Assembly: GCF_901709675.1 (NCBI RefSeq)
Contig: NC_051095.1
Span: 18,557,956-18,621,955 of the forward strand
DNA length: 64,000 nt
Source: Syngnathus acus
Lineage: Eukaryota > Chordata > Actinopteri > Syngnathiformes > Syngnathidae
Direction of reading: 5' to 3'
Shown here: piece by piece, positions 40,313 to 55,102 of the stretch
How the letters are laid out: each line of letters starts with the position of its first letter
Numbering within the stretch: position 1 is the first letter of the stretch
Program-made: the position numbers and the translations under genes
The notes under the pieces: generated by a model
Databases searched by the model: none
What the model was told of the DNA's origin: nothing
Seen by the model: only the letters and a program-made list of their open reading frames with translations

Positions 40313-40350
<38 letters not shown>

Positions 40351-41565
40351 AAAAAGACAAGGAGAATCATGTGAGAAATAAGTTTAATTTTATCATTTAT
40401 ATTGTCAAGAAAGAAAGTTTCTTTTAAGACATACTGTTACTAAAAAAAGTATTTATTTTGTTATCTGGAAAAGTCAAACTCTGGAAAAGTCAAACTCTTA
40501 AATGAAGCTTTTCTTTTTTATCTTGTATTTTTGAGAAAAAATACCTACTTTTTTTGGAAAATTATGAGCTTTATTTTCGGGGGAAGAGCAGCTATTTTAA
40601 AACACTTTTTGAGAAATGTAATTTTTTGAAATGTCATTTTCTAAGAAGTCTGATTAAAAAAGATTGCATCTTTTTTAGACACAAGGACATTTTATCATAT
40701 TTTTCAGAGAAAAGAAGTCACTTCCCTAAGTGTATTCCAAAACACAACAAGAAAATGGGGCAAAGTGTTTTTAAAATGCATATTATCATTTTGTCTGCGC
40801 TGTCCTTTGCAGTCCATCTCTGGAGTGCAGCGCGAAGTCACCCGCCAGGCTAACTCACTTCTGTCCTTTGAGCGTCTGCCTGAGGTTCACCTGCGGCGAG
40901 GCCGTCGTGGCGAGAAGCCTTGGCTGTGGTTCTCTGCGGCAGCGTCCCCAGTGGGGCGCGCCGTCATGTTTGCCATCTACAAGGGCAGCGTGCATGCGCA
41001 CACTCTCAACATGGCGGGCGAAGACTGCATCAAGGTGGCAGGCATCCTCAACAATGCTTTCTACCTAGAAGAGCTTCACTTCACCGTGGAGGGCCGGGAT
41101 ACGCACCACTTCGTCAAGCCAGGACTACCCGACGCCGACCTGGCCGCCTTGCACCTGACCAGCGGCCACAAGACGCTGGAGAATGGCGTCAACGTAAGTG
41201 TGTCACAGTCCACTACTGTCATGGACGGGCGAACGCGCCGCTTTGCCGACGTAGAGGTGCGTGCCGGAGCCCTGGTGCTGCACGTGCGCTACGGCGCCAC
41301 CGTGGACGAGGAGAAGGCCCGCGTGGCCGAACTGGCTCGCCAGCGTGCCTTGGCGGGCGCCTGGGCGCGGGAGCAAAGGCGGCTGCGTGACGGCGAAGAG
41401 GGCGGTCGGCCGTGGACAGAGGGCGAGAAGCGGCAGCTGCTGAGCAGCGGCAAGGTCCTCGGCTACGACGGCTACTACGCCCTCTCCGCGGAGCAGTACC
41501 CCGAGTTGGCAGACAGCGCAGACAACATCCATTTCCTAAGGCAAAACGAAATCGGGAAGAGGTAA
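1694..41565 (+). CDS. tenm3: Teneurin-3, 3' two thirds of the gene (15 exons, 5' part outside window)
   Basis: Teneurins are single-pass type II membrane proteins that bind latrophilins and other teneurins across synapses and guide neuronal wiring. Exons: 1694-1813, 4809-5073, 5663-5930, 7554-7697, 19630-19879, 23661-23681, 24173-24405, 26398-26552, 29576-30456, 31727-31902, 34081-34316, 35778-36074, 37778-39389, 39618-39748, 40813-41565. All phases agree and the joined frame is open for about 1,846 residues to TAA at 41563. Domain order: end of the TTR-like region, FN-plug, NHL propeller, YD shell, Rhs-type core, linker, Tox-GHH-like domain, TCAP. I chose tenm3 over tenm2 because of the NKDFRH insert, the motif [16 protein letters not shown], and a TCAP with SGKV and EIGKR. 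Paralogue choice rests on remembered family sequences, not a search. Cytoplasmic, membrane and EGF exons lie before position 1. Confidence 0.95.
1814..4808. other. tenm3 intron with (TG)n and teleost repeats
   Basis: A 3.0-kb intron. Segments at about 2690-2780 and 4240-4690 contain repeated CCATTTTG, CAAACCAAAATG and AAGACTTTTAC motifs shared with 43.4-44.0 kb and 60.0-60.4 kb. The 133-aa ORF at 2475-2876 resembles no family I know and overlaps this repeat. Confidence 0.6.
3592..3672. repeat. (TG)n microsatellite, about 40 units
   Basis: An 81-bp uninterrupted TG run, likely polymorphic. It produces Thr-His ORFs on the minus strand that are not genes. Confidence 0.98.
4809..5073 (+). CDS. 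tenm3: tenm3 window exon 2: TTR-like domain into FN-plug
   Basis: The exon runs from TTCCAG to donor GTGAAG and is 265 nt. It encodes [20 protein letters not shown], then the RTVWIPWN and FHVMDTVV motifs conserved among teneurins, ending SPVIPETQ in phase 0. An overlapping + ORF reads on into the intron; splice sites and family length place the end at 5073. Confidence 0.93.
5074..5662. other. tenm3 intron, 589 bp
   Basis: AT-rich intron between two FN-plug-region exons. I see no repeats or other features of note. Confidence 0.7.
5663..5930 (+). CDS. tenm3: tenm3 window exon 3: FN-plug region
   Basis: This 268-nt exon has acceptor TCTGCAG and a strong donor GTGAGT. The product includes [22 protein letters not shown] and [11 protein letters not shown], which are typical of the plug that seals the base of the YD barrel. 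It ends in phase 1 within the Val codon of the [11 protein letters not shown] junction. Confidence 0.93.
5931..7553. other. tenm3 intron, 1.6 kb
   Basis: AT-rich intron. It has a GTGTGAGTGTG-type imperfect run near 6085-6120 and an A/T-rich stretch at 6400-6850 whose minus-strand ORF is low-complexity. Nothing functional is recognised. Confidence 0.6.
7554..7697 (+). CDS. tenm3: tenm3 window exon 4: entry to NHL propeller
   Basis: This 144-nt exon encodes [20 protein letters not shown] and [18 protein letters not shown]. The donor GTAAGA is strong. It is followed by the longest intron in the window, 11.9 kb. A longer + ORF that starts at 7307 is only intronic readthrough around this exon. 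Confidence 0.93.
8550..8745. promoter_or_regulatory. CpG-dense unique island in tenm3 intron
   Basis: About 200 bp in the long intron contain roughly 20 CpG dinucleotides, against an AT-rich, CpG-poor background, and no repeat pattern. It could be an unmethylated enhancer or internal promoter. There is no coding evidence: both strands are broken into short ORFs without family resemblance. Confidence 0.35.
12411..12505. repeat. Fish repeat with TTTAACCTTTAGGTAAG core
   Basis: TTTATTTAACCTTTAGGTAAG followed by CAATTGAGAACCGATTCTCA and TTTGCAATAAACCTGGC resembles a very common teleost repeat. Fragment only. Confidence 0.5.
17141..17248. repeat. GACGGACG / CAGCTAGACG minisatellite
   Basis: Imperfect tetranucleotide and 10-bp units (GACA, GACG, GGCG, ending with three TTAGACAG) run for about 108 bp, next to inverted-repeat element copy 2. 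Confidence 0.85.
17327..18128. mobile_element. Inverted-repeat element, copy 2 (long form, 802 bp)
   Basis: It begins TACCGTAATTTTCGGACCAT and ends with the reverse complement (AGTCCGAAAATTACGGTA). Unlike the short copies it has about 630 bp of extra internal sequence, including an imperfect direct duplication (GATCGATGGATTTAATGA near 17650 and 17803). It may be closer to a source element. No transposase is recognisable. Confidence 0.75.
19630..19879 (+). CDS. tenm3: tenm3 window exon 5: first NHL blade
   Basis: This 250-nt exon carries GENQFIS, then [16 protein letters not shown] and [17 protein letters not shown], a classic NHL blade. It ends with two bases of an Arg codon (MEL-R) at the site where the alternative microexon is inserted. 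Confidence 0.95.
20234..20390. repeat. (GGAT)n followed by GGACAGACGGAA minisatellite
   Basis: About 50 bp of GGAT units pass directly into about 105 bp of 11- and 12-bp units (GGACAGACGAA, GGACAGACGGAA). The transition suggests the minisatellite grew from a mutated tetranucleotide tract. ORFs through it are artefacts. Confidence 0.95.
22615..23165. repeat. Probable teleost interspersed repeat
   Basis: Purine-rich sequence with many GGCAGGCTGACAAG, GAAACAGAGCAGGCAAAC and GTGCTGA motifs. The composition resembles common fish repeats seen near TGTCACGGG ends. Class not assigned. A 115-aa minus ORF over it is not gene-like. Confidence 0.45.
23661..23681 (+). CDS. tenm3: tenm3 window exon 6: 21-nt NHL microexon (splice insert B)
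   Basis: A pyrimidine-rich tract ending TTTTTTTGTAG precedes 21 nt that are followed by donor GTAGGT. In the frame set by flanking exons the segment adds N-K-D-F-R-H plus parts of two split codons, giving ELRNKDFRHSNNPAHR. Skipping keeps the frame and gives ELRNNPAHR. Teneurins are known to have an alternative 7-residue insert here between NHL blades, which tunes trans-cellular adhesion and partner choice. It is too short to be found as an ORF. Confidence 0.9.
23702..23752 (+). promoter_or_regulatory. tenm3: Splicing enhancer cluster downstream of the tenm3 microexon
   Basis: TGCATG, the RBFOX-binding hexamer, lies at 23702-23707, 21 nt past the microexon end. It is followed by a run of CCAC and TCAT tetramers to 23752 that fit the NOVA YCAY motif. 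Downstream RBFOX and NOVA sites generally promote neural exon inclusion. Function here is inferred. Confidence 0.5.
24173..24405 (+). CDS. tenm3: tenm3 window exon 7: NHL propeller
   Basis: This 233-nt exon encodes [20 protein letters not shown], the [10 protein letters not shown] motif, and [15 protein letters not shown]. The acceptor is ATGCAG. The donor is GTGTCG, a poor match after +2, but phase 1 and the next exon (AAA G|GC ATC) fix the boundary. Confidence 0.9.
26398..26552 (+). CDS. tenm3: tenm3 window exon 8: NHL propeller
   Basis: This 155-nt exon encodes [20 protein letters not shown], then [18 protein letters not shown]. The acceptor is CTTGCAG, the donor GTGACT. It ends in phase 0 after ISQ. 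Confidence 0.93.
29217..29497. mobile_element. Inverted-repeat element, copy 3 (divergent)
   Basis: The ends TACTGTAATTTCTGGACTAT and TAGGCCAGAAATTACAGTA are complementary with few mismatches. The interior repeats TTATAGTC and GTGTGTCTTAT motifs. It is a diverged relative of the other three copies. Confidence 0.65.
29576..30456 (+). CDS. tenm3: tenm3 window exon 9: last NHL blades and start of YD shell
   Basis: This 881-nt exon encodes [20 protein letters not shown], the Cys-rich [12 protein letters not shown] segment, [17 protein letters not shown] and then the first YD-type strands ([15 protein letters not shown]). The donor GTAAGT is consensus. The long antisense ORF across this exon reflects GC-rich codon use and is not a gene. 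Confidence 0.96.
30530..31660. repeat. Degenerate AGGGTTTCAA array filling a tenm3 intron
   Basis: Short variants of GTTAGGGTTTCAA and GGTTTCAAGACAGGG recur dozens of times over about 1.1 kb, with two unrelated interruptions (about 30.66-30.77 and 31.07-31.30 kb). Unit length drifts around 15-25 bp. It resembles a TTAGGG-like minisatellite in advanced decay. Confidence 0.8.
31727..31902 (+). CDS. tenm3: tenm3 window exon 10: YD shell
   Basis: This 176-nt exon starts by completing an Asp codon ([15 protein letters not shown]) and ends LSQ with one base carried over. The donor GTGAGT is consensus. Confidence 0.94.
34081..34316 (+). CDS. tenm3: tenm3 window exon 11: YD shell
   Basis: This 236-nt exon encodes [39 protein letters not shown] and [13 protein letters not shown]. 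The acceptor is CTCCAG, the donor GTATGT. Confidence 0.95.
34976..35040. repeat. Two-copy 33-bp tandem duplication
   Basis: GAGGAGAATCTATATTTTTT and the following GTATGGAGGGCA occur twice back to back with no mismatches seen, so the duplication is recent. Confidence 0.9.
35778..36074 (+). CDS. tenm3: tenm3 window exon 12: YD shell
   Basis: This 297-nt symmetric exon (phase 0 at both ends) encodes [28 protein letters not shown] and [17 protein letters not shown]. The donor GTAAGT is consensus. Confidence 0.95.
36075..37777. other. tenm3 intron, 1.7 kb
   Basis: AT-rich intron ending in an 18-nt poly-T at about 37695-37712, before the acceptor of the large YD exon. No repeats of note. Confidence 0.6.
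37778..39389 (+). CDS. tenm3: tenm3 window exon 13: large YD-repeat exon and Rhs-type core
   Basis: This single 1,612-nt exon encodes 537 residues of tyrosine-aspartate repeats ([38 protein letters not shown]). It ends in the Rhs-associated core signature [20 protein letters not shown] and [13 protein letters not shown]. The YD shell is shared with bacterial Rhs and Tc toxins and forms a hollow barrel. Candidate N-glycosylation sequons include NASV, NTTK and NHSS. Confidence 0.97.
39618..39748 (+). CDS. tenm3: tenm3 window exon 14: linker after the Rhs core
   Basis: This 131-nt exon encodes [20 protein letters not shown] and ends in phase 0 after WDDLP. The acceptor is TGCACAG, the donor GTGGGT. 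Confidence 0.93.
39749..40812. other. Last tenm3 intron, AT-rich, with (ATT)n
   Basis: About 1.06 kb of AT-rich sequence with an (ATT)n microsatellite at 40313-40349 and a 17-bp direct duplication (CTGGAAAAGTCAAACTC) near 40467-40500. Confidence 0.7.
40813..41565 (+). CDS. tenm3: tenm3 window exon 15: linker/ABD, Tox-GHH-like domain and TCAP
   Basis: This terminal coding exon has 250 codons plus TAA. After [14 protein letters not shown] it encodes [20 protein letters not shown], then VSQSTTV and [10 protein letters not shown] from the nuclease-toxin-like Tox-GHH domain. Vertebrate teneurins are thought to have lost the catalytic set of the bacterial family. It closes with the TCAP peptide. 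The upstream part is Arg- and Ala-rich with high third-position GC. Confidence 0.96.
   Translation, partial: SISGVQREVTRQANSLLSFERLPEVHLRRGRRGEKPWLWFSAAASPVGRAVMFAIYKGSVHAHTLNMAGEDCIKVAGILNNAFYLEELHFTVEGRDTHHFVKPGLPDADLAALHLTSGHKTLENGVNVSVSQSTTVMDGRTRRFADVEVRAGALVLHVRYGATVDEEKARVAELARQRALAGAWAREQRRLRDGEEGGRPWTEGEKRQLLSSGKVLGYDGYYALSAEQYPELADSADNIHFLRQNEIGKR
41434..41562 (+). CDS. tenm3: Teneurin C-terminal associated peptide (TCAP) segment
   Basis: The last 43 codons are preceded by a dibasic KR and begin with Gln, which can cyclise to pyroglutamate. They end EIGKR, so removal of KR would leave Gly as an amidation donor and a 40-residue amidated peptide. TCAPs are reported to be bioactive, distantly CRF-like peptides. 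The start SSGKV and the motif YPELADSA resemble TCAP-3. Whether it is released as a free peptide is inference. Confidence 0.85.
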
Positions 41566-41710
41566 CAGAACGTTAGTTGTGACTGTTCGTGTTCCACACA
41601 ACTCACAAAAATTTAGGGATATTTAACTTTTGGCTGAAAAAAATTCAGGATAGACTTAAAATCTACCGGTCAACCCCTGTTTATCTCGAGGCATGTGTTC
41701 CATATATATA

Positions 41711-42533
41711 CAGTCGTATGCAAAAGTTTGGGCACCCCTGATCATTGTCATGATTTTCCTTTATAAATCATTGGTTGTTCGGATCAGCAATTTCAGTTAA
41801 ATATATCATATAGCAGACAAACACAGTGATATTCGAGAAGTGAAATGAAGTTCATGGGATTTACAGAAAGTGTGCAATCATTACTTGAACAAAAGTAGGC
41901 AGGTGCATAAATTTGGTCACCCCAACAGAAAAATCCTCCTTCTGCAGCAATAACAGCCTCGAAACGCTTCCTATAGCTTCCAATGACAGTCTGGATTCTG
42001 GCTGAAGGTATTTTGACCATTCTTCTTTACAAAACATCTCCAGTTACAGGTATTTAAGGTGGCCAGTTGCAAGTTGTTCTCCTCTTTGCATCTTCTCTGA
42101 AGAGTGGCAACATGGGAGCCTCAAAACAACTGACAAATGACCTGAAAACAAAGGTTGTTCAACGTTGTGGTTTTAGGGGAAGGATACAAAAAGCTAACTC
42201 AGAGATTTCAGCTGTCAGTTTTCTGATATGTTTGCTGGACATATTTTGTCAAGAAGAATGGTCAAAAATACCTTCAACCAGAATCCAGACTCTCATTGGA
42301 AGCTATAGGAAGTATTTAGAGGCTGTTATTTCTGCAAAAGGAGGATCTACTAAATATTGATGTCTGTTGGGGTGCCCAAATTTATGCACCTGCCTACTTT
42401 TGTTTAGGTAATGATTTCACACTTTCTGTAAATCATATAAACTTCATTTCACTTCTCAAATATCACTGTTTTTGTCTGCTATATGATATATTTAACTAAT
42501 TGACAGGGGTGTCCAAACTTTTGCATACGATTG
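41711..42533. mobile_element. Non-autonomous fold-back Tc1/mariner-like element
   Basis: The ends CAGTCGTATGCAAAAGTTTG and TTTTGCATACGATTG are inverted. The + frame at about 42109-42357 has a transposase-like N-terminus (MGASKQLTNDLKTKV) fused to the typical C-terminus (KIPSTRIQTLIGSYRKYLEA). The catalytic middle is missing. The left arm (41793-42020, minus) carries a second inverted copy of the same C-terminal coding segment (VKIPSARIQTVIGSYRKRFE). Hence two arms of about 280-310 bp can pair as a hairpin. It cannot make an active transposase. Confidence 0.85.
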
Positions 42534-42557
42534 TGTGTGTGTGCGCTTGCGTGCGTT

Positions 42558-42801
<244 letters not shown>

Positions 42802-43369
42802 TTATCAGATCAATCATCAGGCTCCTGCAGAACGTGAGGATGAACTGATCATTTGAATCAGGTGTGTTTAACAAGGGAAACTTGTAAAACATATAGGATT
42901 GCGGCCCCCAAAGACTGGAGTTTGACACCTCTGATATAGAGCTATATATAGTGCATAATGTTTGTCATTTTCTAGCGCTAATTGGTTAAGTCGAGTGAGT
43001 ATGGGTTATCCTGAAAAGTAGGAAGCATCAAGGGTTACCAAAAGAAAGAATCATCTCATGATGCATTGTGCTGATCCAGAAAAAAAAAAAAAAAAAAGAT
43101 TTTCACATATCCCAACGTCCCTAACTTTTTGTGAGTAGGTGTGTGTTCCCGGGTTTTGCAAACAATCAAATGATATAATATAAAATGAAATTATAAATAA
43201 TATAGAAAAGAAAAGATGAACGCAATGCTGTGCATTGTGAGTCGGTAGGGGGACTATTAATGTCACTGAGCCTTAACACGGGCGATTACAGGTCACATCC
43301 TCTGTAGCACAAAAGCCTTCTGGACTCTCAAGTGGAGCAACGCTGAAGGGAGAACGAGCTTATTTTTTA

Positions 43370-44030
43370 GGGCCCGAGCACCAGGTGGTGGTGCGTAGGC
43401 CCTCTCAGAATTGCTCTTTAGTTGTTATTGAATGAATGACTCAATGATTGAATGAACGGATGACTTTTTAGGTTGAGACCCAAAAAAACATACCTAATAA
43501 CTCACATTATGACAAATTCTGGTGAAAATCCCAACACTGCACTCACTCAGTAGAACCCCCTGGGAAATTGGGGGGAACAGCCCCAGACAACAATTTTACA
43601 CACATGAAATTTGGTGGACGTGCTAAATTATAAGGCGAAAATTAATCGGAAGTCAGCCATTTTGATTTGAGGCTACCATTTTGGGCAAAGTGAAAGTTGA
43701 TGATCAATTTGAGGATTCTCAAAACGCTTGGAGAAAAAACAACAATATGCACTAAAGGTCACAAGGACCAAAACGACAATTAAAAAGCAACTTGGCCATT
43801 TTGGTTTGAATCAGATATTTGGGGCAAATTCCAGACATTGTACTAAAAGAACCGCACTGCACCGGTTTTACTAATCAACACAAAATTATGTGGCTACATC
43901 CACCATAATGGTATGCACGCAAATGTCTCAAGGACCCTTTGCCAGAATTTAACAGATAATCGCCAATTTGAGGTGTTATACTCGGTATTCAGCCCAAATG
44001 AGCCCCATTTGGAAGCAGGTAGCCTAGCAG
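43370..44030. repeat. Teleost repeat with GGGCCCGAGCACC motif
   Basis: Starts GGGCCCGAGCACCAGG and GTAGGCCCTCTCAG, then repeated GCCATTTTG, GGGCAAA and GAAATTTGG motifs. The same phrases occur at about 2690-2780, 4240-4690 and 60030-60400. This pattern is frequent in percomorph genomes; element class not assigned. Confidence 0.6.
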
Positions 44031-44605
44031 ATAGGCGATGCTAAATTGTGATGCTTTTTTTGCCTGTGGTGTGAGCTTGCGCCTTTAATGATGTTTTACT
44101 TTATTTTTCCTTGTTGTTAGTTTTCACAACATCCGGCTTCACTGCAGTTATTGTACGACCAGGAAATGTTTACATTGTGTGCACTCGTGCTAGGGGAAGG
44201 GGCACATTATGACATAAATCAGCAAAGCAAATGTTTGTTTTGAAAAAAAATGTATATGAAATTTAGCACTTGTAAACTTCAACATGTGTTTGATGCTTTG
44301 GGGAAAAATGTTTCCATGTTTAAATAGAAAATGTTCATTGTGTGTGAGGTGAAAAAGAGACACGATTGGACTCCTTGGGCACCGTACGGGAGCCCGCTTT
44401 TTGTAAATGATGAAACTATTAGTAATTTATGTTTGTGTTTATACATAACTAATAAAGTACAGATGGATTTTGGACGGTTTATTTGCATATTGCTCCACAT
44501 ACAACCTGTTTATATTTGTTTGACATTTCCACAAATGTGGAATAAAATGGGAAAGTGGCTTCATTTGATGGAGCTGGGCACTACATGGACAACAATCCTC
44601 AATAT

Positions 44606-44957
44606 AATCCATCCATTATCTGTACCGCTTTGTCCCCACGGGGGTCGCGGGCGTGCTGGAGCCTATCCCAGCAGTCATCGGGCAGTAGGCGGGGGACACC
44701 CTGAACCGGTTGCCAGCCAATCGCAGGGCGAACAACCATCCGCACTCGCATTCACACCTGGGGCAATTTGGAGTGCTCAATTGGCCTGCCAAGCATGTTT
44801 TTGGGATGTGGGAGGAGACCAGATTGCCTGGAGAAAACCCACGCAGGCACAGGAAGAACATGCAAACTCCACAAAGGGAGGGTCGGAGGTGGAATCAAAC
44901 CCGCACCCTCCCAACTGTGAGGCGGACGTGCTAATCAGTGTACCACCGAGCCGCCCC
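44606..44957 (+). repeat. Widespread teleost interspersed repeat, full-length-like copy
   Basis: Begins ATCCATCCATTATCTGTACC and passes through GGGGACACCCTGAACCGG, TTTGGGATGTGGGAGGAG, AAACCCACGCAGGCAC and GAACATGCAAACTCCAC to GTACCACCGAGCCGCCC. This motif series is common in fish genomes. Reverse or partial copies lie elsewhere in the window. The 226-aa ORF over it is spurious. Confidence 0.85.
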
Positions 44958-47900
44958 AGTACGTTCTATTTTTTCAGAAATTATTGTGAATATAAACATC
45001 TTATTATTTAGTTTTAAGAGGAAAAAAAGAGGAACCAGAAGGTCACTAACAAGCAAATCAAGAAACGGGATCGATGGATGGACTTTCACGTATAATTGCT
45101 CAAAAAGGGTTGGGAGTTTTTTTCCCCTCGTGCGCCTCAACATGAAGCCTTTCAAAGTGAACATGTACTGACTTGATATAAAGAAGACTGACACTCTTCT
45201 CTTTCATATCACCCTTGGAAGTAAACCAAAGTATTTCCAACCCGTCTCCCCCCCCCCCCCCCCGCGTCCCTTCAGTTCTATGCCCCTCTGGTACCCTCTA
45301 AAGGCTCAAAGAATCATTACAGTCACTCACTGTTGACTCACAGTCAACAACTGCAATGGCATTATTTTTTTCCTGATGCCATCACAACAGGGTAGCAGTG
45401 ATAAGGAGAAATAGACCTACGTACATACACGTGAAATTGGATACCAAATACACATCCAATAGATACAAAAACAATGTAGCCTCAATAAACTTACATAAAA
45501 CACATAACTACCAACTTACATATACAGGATACAATCACATATATAGGTAGTTGTAGAACATAGATGAACAAATATATATGTATATACAGTATATCATGTA
45601 CATACAGTTGAGGGTTTTACGGTAATCTTTGAGCCTGGAACAGATGTACCAGTATTATGTTTTCAAAGTCAAACAACTTGAAAGTCAACCGGGAGTCAAT
45701 AATGATCCACATCAGAGGTCCCTCCACCATACTGCACTTCGACTTGACTAGTGAACTTAAATCGCTTTGCATATTGCAGCGGGTTGATTGGCAAGTAGTC
45801 AGAGACCCCCCCTGGCTCCCCTCCCAGCCCCTTCAGGTTAAATGAGGAGGCATCAAAGGGAATGACTAAGCCGGAGTTCCAGATGCAGCCTCACGCTGAG
45901 ACCATAGCAGCGCAGCGGGGGCGTTGGACCGCCGGGACCGCCAGGCCTTGGCCGAAACAGACGCAACTTCAAAGGCCGCGCAACATCACAAGAGCCTCCC
46001 TACACATCGCATCTCACCCCAGCACGGGTTACATACTGTACGTCGTCCCTACATGTGCATGGATGATAACCAGGTAAATTGAGTGGGAAAGTGCAATCAA
46101 GCTGGGCTGAAGAACACAAAAGCTCATTCGTGAAGTCGATAAATAAAAAAAACTAGCAGAAATAAACTACAGAAGCCAAACAACCCTACGAACGTACATG
46201 CATTGCTACGTAAATATGAACATTTAAACTTAAATCCATGAATATTGATTTTTGTTTACATTTTTCAATTTCCCATCCACACAATCTTTGTCTTTTTGCT
46301 TCAAAGCTTCAGCACAGCTTTTGATGACATAAAACAGAAAAGGGTTGTTGCGTTGAGCAAGGAAAACAAAGATGTGGAGTAATAGTTGGTTCTTTATTTG
46401 CAAGATCTTGGGTTGCTTCATAGCAGTCAGTACAAGTGCACTTCAGCAGATGAGAACAACCACGTTAGACTCCAGATCAGAAGGTTTTATACTCTCCGCA
46501 AGCAGGAATACGGAAGGGAAGAAAAGGGAGGGGAAAAGAAGGCAAAACATATCCTCATAAGAATGTCTTGTTATCTACTGAATGTTTTGTATCAATGTGT
46601 CATGACGTTAATGAGCTCTGCCTTATGTGTAATGGAAGAGTTACCAAGCTGTGTGTGCCGTGTCTGTGCTCTGATGGAGCAACTATGTTTGTATAAATTA
46701 ATATAGAATTAATATAGAATATTTAGACATTGCTGTTGCTCCCTTTTCAGTGTCTATATTTAATTTAAAATAATTTCGTCACCTTCTAAAAACAATGATA
46801 TTAACTTATTCTCTTACAATATGTGTAATCTTTTGAAAATAGTCTAGAAAAATATTTCTTTATTATTAATTTATAAAAACATGTTTAGGCTTGTTTTCAG
46901 AGGAAGCCAAACACCTATCTTGAGAGAATAACTCTTTTTCTAAATTTTCGTTATCACTGAAAAAAATGATATATTTTAAGAACTCAACAAGAATGGAATA
47001 TTTTGAATAGAAATATAGCTTTTTGTAGACAATTACAAACATTTATAAGAAATATAATCAACTTCCTGAACAAAAATGCACTCTAAAAAAAAAGTCGTCA
47101 TCTTTATACTACACATACTGTAGTTTATGTCCTTCGTCTTAATGTAAAGTCTTGTCTGGTGATAATATTCTGAAAGTAGAAAAAATTTGATTTTAAAAAC
47201 AATCATCTGGAGGGTAGTCTTTTGATCGATCTACATTTGTATTTGGCGGTGTAATTTTCTTTGGGGGGGGAGTTTTTTATTCAGAAAAATTTGGAATTTG
47301 GAGAAAACAACATCTTGCAGGAAGACAAAATAAAATCATATTTGTTAGAGAAAACTTTTCTTTTTTTTATCTTCTTCGATTCCTAGGAAAGCAAGCCACC
47401 CAGTGACCTAGCGTGTCAGCATGTTGCAGTGTATTTGCTGAAAACAAGGTCAGAGTGCATGTATACGTGACAGTACGGTTAAGCGAATGTCTGGCTGAGA
47501 CCTCGCAAGTGGGACACGTGCCGCCTATCTGGCATTCTCATCTGGCCTCACAAGAGGCCGAGCAAGGCTTACACATTCTCGCCGCGCTTGTCCCCGTTCA
47601 GAAATAGTTTCTCGTTATCGCGCCTGTGATGTTTCCGAGAACATAGCAGCAGCTCAAAGCGGCTGATGGCCGAACTCCTCATGAGGGGCTATGATTAGGC
47701 ATAGATGGAGTTTTTAACGATGCCAGTGATCCTTCAACAGTGAGAAAAACATTTGAAGCACCATGCAAGTGAAACAAAAAAGTTAAGTAAAAATGTTGTT
47801 CCCACCTGTTACGATTTAGAGGTCCGATCTGTTTAAGATATAAACAAAGCCTAAAAAACACTACTACAATTACTACTACCATGACAAGAACCAGTACATG

Positions 47901-48418
47901 TGACAATAAAAATTTCAAGACTACACCCAAACAGAGAACCATGAGACACGCGATGTTGTTGTTGATCGGGTAGAACATAATATTAACCAGAGAGCAAATA
48001 TTTACAGTCCACCCAAAAAGACTTGACGACGGATAGAGCTTAGCATTTTTCATGGCTCCTGTGACCCATAATAAAAGTCGATGAGAGTACAAAGTTTTGT
48101 TATTTTAGCCTTATTTGTGAGTTTTCTGATGGAAGCAACTGGTGCTATGAAAAGGCGTGTCACATTTAGATAAGGGGCAGATTTAATTAAGCAAATACGC
48201 AAATATGTACACAGAATAAAATTCGCAAAGGTGCAGCCAACCAACTATTATGCAAGTGACTGAGTGGTTTATTTATTTTAGTATGTTATGTTTCTACAAA
48301 GATCATATTGTAAGGGTGATTTCTAATCATTTGCAATATTTTTTATTTTTGTTTGTTGAGAAGCAAATTATAAATGGTCAAGTTGATGCATACAACAATA
48401 AATATATTAATGTTTTTG

Positions 48419-48535
48419 TGGCAGCCGTGGCTCAGGCAGTCGAGCGGGCTGTTCAGAAACTGGAGGGTCGGTGATTCGAAACCAGCTCTGACCGAGTCAC
48501 ATGTCGTTGTGTCCTTACCTTAAGGACTACAGATA
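48419..48535 (+). repeat. tRNA-like SINE fragment
   Basis: Contains a box-A-like TGGCTCAGGCAGTCGAGC and a box-B-like GGTGATTCGAAACC about 30 bp apart, then GTCGTTGTGTCCTTA. The order fits the head of a tRNA-derived SINE. It does not fold as a functional tRNA in my reading. Confidence 0.5.
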
Positions 48536-49084
48536 AAAAATAGACCCCTTGTTAATTCCGGTGCATCTACAAAAATGTTCACTGATCTACACTGCCCTCA
48601 TCAAATGAACAAAAATAAAATCACTGGCAGACATTTGTCAGTTTTACAATACTTTGTTCTATAAGATTTGTTAAAACTTTAAAACAGAGAGAAAAACTGC
48701 CTTATTTTTTCCCTTTTTCCGTTGCAGATATACACATTTCTCACCCTATCTCTAAGGGAGAGCCCGGACACCCTGCGTAGGAAACTCACACATTTTTGTA
48801 TATGTTTAAACTTATTCCTTAGGGCTCTCATGGAGAAATAATTATGCACGTGACTTCTTGTAAGACAATTTTGACAATTTGTTTCAGTGTGTTCTGTTTT
48901 TAGTAGTAAAAGTATATATAAGTAAAAGTACAAGCTACAAGTTCCTGACAATTTTGTTATTTACTGATATGATGGCATCCTGTGACCACGCCTTAAAACC
49001 AGTCAAACAAAGTCCACACATTTATGGTTGGGTTCAAGGTAAACAAACCGGAGGCGTAGCACATGACGATGAGTAGCCTCACCT

Positions 49085-49115
49085 CTGATTGGATGACGCC
49101 GATCTTTAAAAACAT
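49085..49115 (+). promoter_or_regulatory. tdo2: Candidate tdo2 core promoter
   Basis: An inverted CCAAT box (GATTGG, 49087-49092) is followed by a TATA-like TTTAAAAA (49105-49112) about 80 bp before the start ATG. This spacing would allow a short 5' UTR. No transcript evidence is available, and an unseen 5' non-coding exon is possible. Confidence 0.35.
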
Positions 49116-49192
49116 GCAATACAATGAAAACAATTTTAGTACATGTTGACCTTTCCAAGAGTGTTATTAGTTGCAACTGATTTGTACAAGTC

Positions 49193-55102
<5,910 letters not shown>

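Noticed and set aside
40813-41565. Horizontally acquired bacterial toxin gene
   Set aside because: The YD/Rhs and Tox-GHH likeness is a known ancient feature of all teneurins. The exon sits in a normal intron-rich teneurin gene.
44331-45011. 226-aa + ORF
   Set aside because: Most of it is the interspersed teleost repeat at 44606-44957; similar ORFs appear in other copies of the repeat.
47679-48092. 137-aa minus ORF with hydrophobic stretches
   Set aside because: The hydrophobic run comes from TA-rich and ACTACTACC-like low-complexity sequence. No family match, no splice partner and no polyadenylation context.
48419-48500. Possible tRNA gene
   Set aside because: Box A and B likenesses are present, but I cannot pair an acceptor stem or anticodon arm. 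A SINE fragment is the better reading.
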